Positions 56,669 through 64,000 of a DNA stretch of 64,000 nucleotides are shown here, one piece after another. Location: NCBI GenBank assembly GCA_918026815.1, contig CAKJVC010000060.1, positions 1 to 64,000 of the forward strand, given 5' to 3'. Position 1 is the stretch's first letter. Each line of letters starts with the position of its first letter. The position numbers and the translations under genes were made by a program. The notes beneath the pieces are model-generated. The model worked only from the letters and a program-made list of their open reading frames with translations. It was not told the DNA's origin and searched no databases. The DNA is from Chalara sp. BL73. Lineage: Eukaryota; Ascomycota; Leotiomycetes; Helotiales.

Positions 56669-58548
56669 TCAAGGATCCATCACACTCAACAGTAGAGGGT
56701 CGGATTCGGAGTCGTAGCCGTCAATATCTTGACTGCCTTTCCTGGCTCTATAGAAACGAGCTTGCAGTCCCAACAGCCTCGGAAAACGCATCCCTGAAAG
56801 CTTTGGAAGACGCAGGCGTCCCGGAAACCGTGCGAATCTCCAGTACATGGAAGCGAAGCCCGCGGATCCAAATATGACTGCGAAAATGAGCATAAACAGC
56901 ATGACCTTCCAGAACGACATCTATGTTGAGTTAGCATATAAACGGAAATTGAGAGGTAGGCTGGGCCTTACATATGAAGACTGCTTGACGACCGCCGAAA
57001 CGGCCATTGCGCGCCTCTTCTTATCCAGCGCCACGACCCTCACATACTTATGACGCTTAGCAAGCTCAAAGCTCGTCTCGAACCCATCCTTCTCCAACTC
57101 CTGAATCGTAACAAACTCATTATCTTCTGCATTCTTCATCTTCGCAGTCTCTAATCTCCACCCTTTAACCTGGGTTGCCCCATTCCAGCTCACATACACC
57201 TTGCCACTCTTAATCTTCACATCCGGGACTGTCTTCGGTCTCCCTACCCACGGACTCTTGAACACACGGTACGACTTCGCCAATCCGAAATCGATGAGTT
57301 CAAAAGTAACGTGAGGCGCAAAATGCGCCGCGCAAAGCACCTTGCCGTCCGCCGTGTACTCGACAAAAGTCGGCGAGTTACCGAACCCGACGAGCACATT
57401 GCCGCTTTTTGGGAGAATCTGTACAGATCCCTGAGATACATTGAGAATGTGATCTGGGTGGATGAATTTCTGCACGAGGGTTGCAGTCATCTTCTCCGTA
57501 TCAAGGCGAATAATCATGCCCTTGCTATGTTTCGACGGAGCATGGAGCACATTATTGGCGTGATTATCAAACAGGGAAATCGTGTTGTTGCCCTGCCAAG
57601 TAACATGATGCTGCCAAGCGAAATCCGTCGCGCCGTTCAAATCCTCAAAGTTATTGTTCTTGCCGCCAAGCTGCCACAAGATCTCTCCTGTTTTCCTGCT
57701 AATGCAAACGACGGCATGCATGTACCGGGCGGAGATGATGTAATCCCCCGAGTCGATCTTGTCAATGCTGTTGATGTGGAAGAAATCAAATGCGTCTTCT
57801 TTGGATTTGCCGTGGCCGTCTTTACGGGAAGGGCTGCTGAAGACGTCGGTCATGCGGATGTGGTCTGTGGCGCGCCATTCAAAGAGGAGATCCCCGGTCT
57901 CGATGTCGATTTCTTGGAACCAGCCGTCTTGGACCCAACAACTCTTGCCTAACCCTAGGTCCGTACAGCCGACTTGGTGTTTGTAGTATATCGCTATGAG
58001 TGCTGTGCCTTGTGGCGTGATGCGAAACTCGTGAGAGTCTCCTTTTAAGCCTTTACCATGAGGGGTTATCCTATAGGCAACTTCATAGGAAGAGTCAAGC
58101 TAAAAGGTCAGAAATGTTTTCGAAGTAGGAGGGAGTTAGGTCCTACCATCACAAATGATTTCTTGTGCTTAGGGTCACCATTCTTCTTGGTCTTCTTACC
58201 CTTATGCTTTGTCCAAAATGTCAGGTAATCTTGCCCCTTATATTTCTGCACGTTCAAATTCATAGCCTGGTGAAACTTATGATTGTCCATCCATATTAAC
58301 TCGCCTTTCGGATCTAGTATTGCTGGACCCCTAGCTAGACCCTGCACCGATGGACCTCTCACAGTGAGGAGGAGGTTTCCTGAGTTGCACCTGGAATCCC
58401 ATTTTGTGATCACAGGCTTTGGGGGCTCCAAATCGACAGAGTGGAAATGCTGACGTGGATAAAGACCGTAGTAGCCTAAATCGTAGGCATTAAAGGAGAA
58501 TGCAGCCACTAATGGCGCAAGGCTAGCGACAAACTGGGCGGACCTCAT
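56669..58548 (-). CDS. Arylsulfotransferase-like (ASST) membrane protein
   Basis: The start is ATG at 58548 (MRSAQFVASLAPLVAAFSFNA), a signal-peptide-like N-terminus. The body has the fungal arylsulfotransferase pattern: GPAILDPKGELIWMD, YHKHQVGC, WVQDGWFQEIDIETGDLLFEW, DFFHINSIDKI, a GEILWQLGG segment and WQHHVTWQG, with His residues expected for the beta-propeller active site. Three exons are needed; introns lie near 58079-58146 and 56921-56978. The last exon encodes one transmembrane segment (FWKVMLFMLIFAVIFGSAGF) and a short basic tail, so the protein is probably membrane-anchored with its catalytic part outside the cytosol. The role of these proteins in fungi is largely uncharacterised. 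The reading frame is intact. Confidence 0.8.
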
Positions 58549-60201
58549 GATAATGATATTTGAAAAGAAAGAAAAAATTAAGATGAAAAAGAAAATCGGT
58601 GAGCACAGAAAATCATCTATAAGATTCCATAAGGGACGGATACTGGATGTCTGAACGAGCCGGATGAGTCGGACCTCATCCTTGCTTGTGATTTGATATC
58701 GAAAATGCTGGCAATGTGAGATTGAAAACCCGCGCTGGCTCAGCGAGCTGCGAGTGGCCATGATTACCAACGATCCCGGGTTCAAAATTAGTCCGTGCCA
58801 ATCCCACCGAGCAGAGAAGGCATCATAAGACTCATAACGAATGAAAGTGGTGAAAAGTGAACAGGAGGTAAAACGAACAGGATATAAAAATGAACAGGAG
58901 GAATCTGATTAGATACCACCCCAGCCACAGCGGTCATGTGGCGGGCTCACTGTGCAGCCGGACATCCTTGGCAGGCTGTCATAACACCAATATATAATTG
59001 GGGCGCGCCGGTATTTATTTCTTGCACTCCGAATGTTCGAAGGTACAGTAAAGAGCTGGGAAACTGGGGCCACGTGCCAAGGATGACCTGAAAGATTCTA
59101 TATAAGTTATTGTAAGTAGTCTAGCCGGGCATCCGAACAGGTCTGCATTCGGTGCGTTACTTACCCGCGAACCGACGTGCTGGAATTACTTTTTTGGAAT
59201 CGGAGTTAGGAATTGGCCGAAAGGAAAACGAAAAACCAGGGAAAAAGTCTGAGAGAAGCAAGAAGTATATATGGCTTCCAAACTAGACAGCATAGCGGTT
59301 GACCGAGCCATTTTTTGCTGAAATCGGAGGATGTGGAAGCGATGCCGACCAGTGACGAAGAGAAGTAACATTCAGATTCGGAAGCCTCGGCATTTTGAAT
59401 AGCATTGATGTTCATTGACAGGTGAGATAAGCACTGCTTGGAAAGCACATTTATTTTTGGCGGAGAAGCGATGAGTAATCGATCAACCTGCTGCAATCTG
59501 CGTACTCGCGTAAACGGTTGGTGGAGCGAGACCAGGATTGGACAATGCCGAAAGCTTTGCCCTAGGGCTAAATGTGGCCCTATAACCCCCACTACACTAG
59601 TGGGTTACAGCGCAACGCGATTTTACAGCGCGACGCCGCGATTTACTTTCGGCGGCAACAACACTTTTATTCGATCAACAATATTTTATTATTATTGTAG
59701 CTAAATTAAAATTAAAGAAAAGTATCGAATTTGTACAGTTATAGTTATTATTCAAAAAGTCTTTCCGAGGACTATTCTCCCAATAATGTGCGGATATGGA
59801 TTGCAGGGTAACTTGTTTGAATAAGTGGTAACAAACATAATCCAGTCATAGCAATGTAGCTCCATCAGGCCCGTTTGAGTCCAAAGAAGCAGACTTCTCG
59901 TGCACCTGTTAGCTCTCAAATGCACATGTTATGTGTACAGCTTGGTGTCGCGAAGTCATCAGTTGTGCCGGCCCCGACTAAATGAACATGGCGCCCAGTA
60001 CACCTAACGTACTGTATTCCACCACTAAGTGGCCCTTATCATTAAGTGGCCCGCCCGCCCCTCGACCGCAACCATTATTAAGCTTAGCAAATAACATCAA
60101 TATGGTCACTGAAAGGTTGTGGACTGACTAAGGCTATATATTCCAAGTTTCATCCAGACTTTCATCCAGACCTCCACCCTTCAATATATCTTCTAATTGG
60201 A
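58549..60201. other. Intergenic region with short repeats
   Basis: No gene is recognised. Small inverted repeats occur at 59583-59609 (TAACCCCCA ... TGGGTTA), followed by repeated CAGCGC-AACGCGATTT-like units to 59645. A direct repeat of TAAGTGGCCC occurs at 60023-60050. These may be MITE ends but no element could be delimited. Confidence 0.35.
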
Positions 60202-60667
60202 ATGGTCAAAGATCGTGGGGTGGGGACTGTTGTAGGTAGAGTGGAGAGACTAGTTGAGAGATTCAACCTGATAGCTTACAAGGTAATCCATCCCAACAAA
60301 GCAGGGAAATGGGAACATTTTCCTCCAGTCAAAGCCATCACTTGGCTAGCCGACCATAACATAGATCTTCCGCCGGCGTCAGAAGGCTCTCTCGACAACA
60401 CTCGGCATATCTAACGCGCGCATTCGCGGCACGGCTCGGGTACTAGCTGCTTCTATGGCCATAGTTTTGCTTCTTGTCCCTGTGTTGGTTCTAAATGCAG
60501 TTTCACAGACCTATGCCCGCTTTCTTGTTGTCTTCTTTTCTGCGACGCTATTTGTGTCTACTGTTACGGTTGCTAGTCAGGCGAGCCCTGGGGAGATTTT
60601 CGTGGCTGGCGCTACTTATACAGCCGTTCTTATTGTTTTTGTTTCGGGCGATGGTGTTTTTGGATAG
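60202..60667 (+). pseudogene. DUF6594-like C-terminal membrane fragment
   Basis: The second part (from about 60410, ARVLAASMAIVLLLVPVLVLN, then TYARFLVVFFSATLF, GEIFVAGATYTAVLIVFVSG) is the three-helix C-terminal membrane end seen in fungal DUF6594 proteins. The upstream part (60202-60414, RVERLVERFNLIAYKV) is in a different frame and is not recognised with certainty. The N-terminal domain expected for the family is missing, so this is a truncated or frameshifted remnant. Confidence 0.5.
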
Positions 60668-61498
60668 TTGACTTCTAGTAAATCGATTCAAACTTGAATC
60701 TGGGACCTGATGATTCTAGGAACCCCTATGCTTCCGGGAGTAGCAAGGATCCTGGGAGAAAGGCTCCCAGAACTTTAATTATAAGATGCCTTAATAATTA
60801 AACTCTTTAAGTATGCTTATATACATTTGCCTCCCCCTGTCTAGGAAAGCTCGATACTCTAAATAAAGAACCGTAGTTAATGTACAAAGGAGCAAGTACT
60901 CGATAGCTTCACTCCTAGGCAACTATTCTAGATATTTAAATAGTACTGAAAACCTGTGAAAAGGTTTATAGTATAAGTTTTGTTCAAGTTTTAAATTTCT
61001 TTGTACAGATTCTGCAGATTTAGGTTCTTACTCCTACAGGGAGCTCTATTGCTTGTAAGACCTGTTATACTACCGAATTGTCTCAAGTCTACTCAGGTCT
61101 ATAGATAACGCAGAGCACCTAACCGCCAGTACAGTCATCCTCATTCAGCAACAGAAGTAACCTTAACCCACAACCCCTCAAAATCCAACTTCGGTGACGG
61201 CAGGAAGAAATCGTGCTTGAGCTCGGGGATGCTACAGAGCCTCACGTACACCTTGGCGGCTCCCTTTTAGGATCGGGTGCTAATTAGATGGCTGGCGCAA
61301 GTCTTAGAGACATTTGAGAATCCAGCTGCAGCTGCCAGCTTTTATAGGATATCACTTCCAACGTGCCAGCCATCTCGAATCGCAGTCGCGACCACAGGAT
61401 TGTAATATATTACCGAACAGTCTGAAGAAAATGCTCGTAGAGAGGCTGAAGCGGATGTTAACTTTACTCTAAGGCTCCGGATTTTCAGACTGCCCTGC
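60668..61498. other. Spacer, no recognised gene
   Basis: Contains a short palindrome near 60735-60770 (GGGAG...CTCCC type). Otherwise nothing supportable. Confidence 0.3.
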
Positions 61499-61696
61499 GT
61501 GTCTCCTTCGGAAGGGCAACAAATCTATTGTGCTTCCTGTGCGAGTGAAACCCAAACGATAAGGTCTTACGCCTGTATGCAGTGTCTACGTGGCATTTGT
61601 CAAATCTGTTTTGCTCGGCTGATGGCGAAGAAATGGTCGAGAAGGAGATGCCCGTGGTGCTCTGCTGACGGCGCCCAATTTCAGCCGAACCATTAG
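61499..61696 (+). CDS. Small cysteine-rich zinc-finger (RING-like) fragment
   Basis: 65 codons with eight cysteines in pairs (YCASC, YACMQC, GICQICF, RRCPWC), the spacing of a treble-clef or RING-like zinc-binding fold. No histidine stands in the usual RING position and no other domain is attached. It may be one exon of a larger gene or a remnant, together with the next fragment. Confidence 0.4.
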   Translation: MSPSEGQQIYCASCASETQTIRSYACMQCLRGICQICFARLMAKKWSRRRCPWCSADGAQFQPNH

Positions 61697-61848
61697 TCAC
61701 TAGGAAACCATCCTTGGTCTACGAAATGACGAAATGTTCCATTAAACGATGCCTTTGTGATATATGAGCAAGAAGGACTTCGTACGACCACTGACAAGCG
61801 TCACGAGTGTATCGCGCTGAAGGTTAGTCTGACACTCTGTAGTCTCGT

Positions 61849-62079
61849 GTGCAGCACTTAATCGCCGAACTCCAGAAATGCTACGCGCATATTGTCCCTA
61901 AACCCTCTGACGATGTAAATTTCGAGGCGTCCGATGATAGTGACACTGATGATCTGGTGAATGATAATTACTTGTGTACACATGATGAATGCAAGGGCAA
62001 ACCAAAAACGTCGTTTGCGACGTGGAAAGATTTTGTTCGACATTATACATGTCTAAAACAGTATCAATACTTGTGGTGA
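61849..62079 (+). CDS. Zinc-finger-like fragment with acidic linker
   Basis: An acidic stretch (DDVNFEASDDSDTDDLVNDN) is followed by a single C2H2-like segment (YLCTHDECKGKPKTSFATWKD, then VRHYTC). It resembles short fungal C2H2 proteins in layout. It lies 150 bp after the cysteine-rich fragment and in the same direction, so the two may be exons of one decayed gene. Function unknown. Confidence 0.4.
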   Translation: MQHLIAELQKCYAHIVPKPSDDVNFEASDDSDTDDLVNDNYLCTHDECKGKPKTSFATWKDFVRHYTCLKQYQYLW

Positions 62080-62836
62080 GTATGCTTTCTGGGGGGCTTT
62101 ACCTATGCATCTGCAACGGTGCCTGATCCATTGCAGGTTGAGCAAGATGTTTTGTTGTCCCTGATCCTCCACAGCCAAAACAAGTGTATGGCTCTGAAGA
62201 GGAACTCCATGTTCCGTATCAAATACGCATATGGCACTGTACAACCACTCAGATGATGCAGGGTTGTAAAGAGACAAACCAAATTTCCCAAACTCCGCTT
62301 GACAACTCCGCCGTAAGCAAGCCAACTCAGCTCCCTTATTCGACGAGCGAATAGCACAACGATGTAGATCTCTTCCTCCCTCAGGCAGCCATGCTCTTCT
62401 AACTTTCCCGCGAAAGAACATCCTTCGGACACCAGCTAACCACTTTCTCAGCTCCACAATTCTCACATAAGCTCTATCCAGCTATTCATCTCCTCCCCAC
62501 CGCCTATCAAGCCTATCCCATCCCCCAAAACCCCATCCAAATGATAAAAGATGTTTGATACCATCCTCCACATCCGAAAGTTTGCAGGTACCGAAAAGGT
62601 GCAAACCCAAGCGAAGCCGTGGCGTACAATACAACTGTACAATCTTATCAGCCTGTGGTACGAAATACAAACTCTATCTCTTGCATACATCCGGTTTAGT
62701 ACTTAAGCGAGTAATTTGACCACTTCAGCTCTCATCTCATCTATCTCATCCATCTATTAATCATATAGATTTTGTTTGAGGAATTGCTAGCGACGAAAGA
62801 AAAGTTTGTGTAGTGAATCAATCGACCGAATTGAAG
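62080..62836. other. Spacer, no recognised gene
   Basis: Short open frames on the minus strand have no recognisable motif. The pyrimidine-rich stretch before 62837 could be a promoter. Confidence 0.35.
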
Positions 62837-63411
62837 ATGGGTAGCATAGGTAAAGAGGAGGCGTATTGTACCGTAAGGAACCTACCAACCTACCTTACAG
62901 ATGGCCAATCTGATCTGAGGAAAAAACGAGCATGCTAACGATAAAAAACCAAGAGCTCATAACAAATGACAAGTACCTCCCCGGAGCACTCACACTAGCA
63001 CGCTCTCTCCAAAATGGCGGCACGAAGAAGAAACTCGCTGTTCTCGTAACCCTCTCGAGCGTCTCTAAAGACACACTCAATAAACTCATCCAAGAGATCC
63101 AGGAAGGCAAGCATGAAGGCTCGGTCTTGACCGTAGCAACTGTCGATTCCTTGACTTCAGACGACAAAGAAACTTGGCGCTCTATCCGCAAGGAGATTGA
63201 AACAATTGGAATCTCCGTTGCAGTATTCGAAGCAAACAAGGAGTTCATCATGGAATGGTTTCAACAAGCAGTCGAGACCGGTGCCTTCGAAGAACAGGGC
63301 GAAACAAGCGATACTGATTCCTTGGTTGCGGGGGCACTTTCTTATTCTACTTCGGTGTTATTATCGCAATCAGCCACCTTTGCATTATTCTTCTCTTCAA
63401 TCTTCTGCTGA
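62837..63411 (+). CDS. Short chimeric gene: glycogenin-like start, unrelated C-terminal part
   Basis: Exon 1 (62837-62872, MGSIGKEEAYCT) joins through an intron (GTAAGG...GAG) to exon 2 at 62956, giving EEAYCT-LITNDKYLPGALTLARSL, then GTKKKLAVLVTL and SVSKDTLNKL. This is the usual opening of glycogenin (GT8, primer of glycogen synthesis), including the intron position. After about residue 55 the similarity stops: the sequence runs into GSVLTVATVDSL, ETWRSIRKEIETIGISVAVF and EFIMEWFQQAVETGAFEEQ, which recalls N-terminal regions of fungal STAND or ankyrin proteins. The glycogenin DxD and Tyr regions are absent. It ends at 63411 after a Ser/Ala-rich tail, about 164 residues. It is probably a fusion fragment without glycogenin activity. 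Confidence 0.6.
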
Positions 63412-64000
63412 TAGTTTTCCCTCAAAATATCAAGATAGCTTTTCAGACCACCAGTGACAACCGACTTGTATCCTCGAAACCGAGTTTAAATCCCACGCTG
63501 GCATGGTTATGGTCTCTCGTAAGAATCGTCTGTCCACTACACCACCCAACCAACTAACAGTGGCAGTTTGTGCCAAGCGAATGATGGCCGACAAAGCGCG
63601 CAGGGAGGTTTAGCGGAGAATGAACAAAAGGGTGCGCCTCGTTGAGCTGGACTTCCAGCCATCCCAACGAGAAAACGATTAGTTTTTCCCCACCGACATG
63701 TGGCTGGGCTTTGGAAAGAGGGCCTCATTCGGGGGCTTTTATGGCATGTTGAAGGTACGACGCTCATTCCTAAGGGTTCTGCGGCACTGAAGACTAGTGG
63801 ACATGCGAAAAATCAAGTTCGCATGGTTGCTATCACCGCTGCTTTCAATAATGGAATAATACTTCTCTCGGCCATAAATCTGCTCATCACATACTACCTT
63901 AAACCTTAGCTTCTAGAAAAAATACAAGGCACCTTCTTCCCGAATACCTTCGCTTTCCTCAAATTTGCTTTCAATTTTTGTCGAACCCAGTGCGAGCACC
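63412..64000. other. Window end, no recognised gene
   Basis: A short frame at 63700-63909 has no recognised motif. A region around 63475-63545 slightly resembles a tRNA on the minus strand but fails the stem test. Confidence 0.3.

Noticed and set aside
63475..63545. Possible tRNA gene on the minus strand (GGTGTAGTGG-like D-arm and GATTTAAAC-like T-arm)
   Set aside because: The T-stem and acceptor stem do not pair and no anticodon arm can be drawn; chance similarity or an old relic.

Overview
This window looks like nuclear DNA of a filamentous ascomycete (Pezizomycotina). The genes are split by many short GT-AG introns. A HET-domain gene, a kinesin-light-chain-type TPR gene, a fungal arylsulfotransferase-like gene and a DUF6594-like gene are present, and the intergenic DNA is AT-rich and littered with solo LTRs and MITE-like elements. 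The order or species cannot be fixed from the sequence alone.

Left flank (1-15 kb). The 3' part of a DUF676-type lipase/esterase-like gene runs in from the edge. It is followed by a head-to-head pair for glycine betaine synthesis: choline oxidase (choA-like, 4666-6369, +) and betaine-aldehyde dehydrogenase (badA-like, 2285-3826, -). Both carry several single-base deletions in conserved coding sequence. After a gene-poor stretch come remnants of allorecognition or NLR-type genes: a TPR array with an in-frame TAG, then a HET-domain gene with three TAGs and a frameshift. A 652-bp MITE-like element lies between them.

Core (17.6-50.8 kb). This is a polyketide biosynthetic cluster with eight genes: O-methyltransferase, AflR-like Zn2Cys6 regulator, highly reducing PKS (KS-AT-DH-cMT-ER-KR-ACP, 2485 aa over 15 exons), cytochrome P450, short-chain dehydrogenase, secreted multicopper oxidase, MFS exporter, and non-reducing PKS (SAT-KS-AT-PT-ACP-ACP-TE, 2203 aa over 6 exons). 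I traced the splice junctions. Both PKS genes, the P450, OMT, SDR and MFS give open frames of normal length. The HR-PKS has no release domain and the NR-PKS has an intact starter-transacylase. The simplest reading is that the reduced, possibly C-methylated chain is handed to the NR-PKS, extended, cyclised by PT to a resorcylic-type ring and released by TE as an acid, ester (depside) or lactone. P450, SDR, OMT and multicopper oxidase then tailor the product and the MFS pump exports it. The product is unknown.

Right flank (50.8-64 kb). A repeat-rich zone contains solo LTRs with 5-bp target duplications, one nested in another, around a Gfo/Idh-type oxidoreductase. Then come an arylsulfotransferase-like membrane protein, a DUF6594-like remnant, two zinc-finger-like fragments, and a short gene that begins like glycogenin but continues into unrelated sequence.
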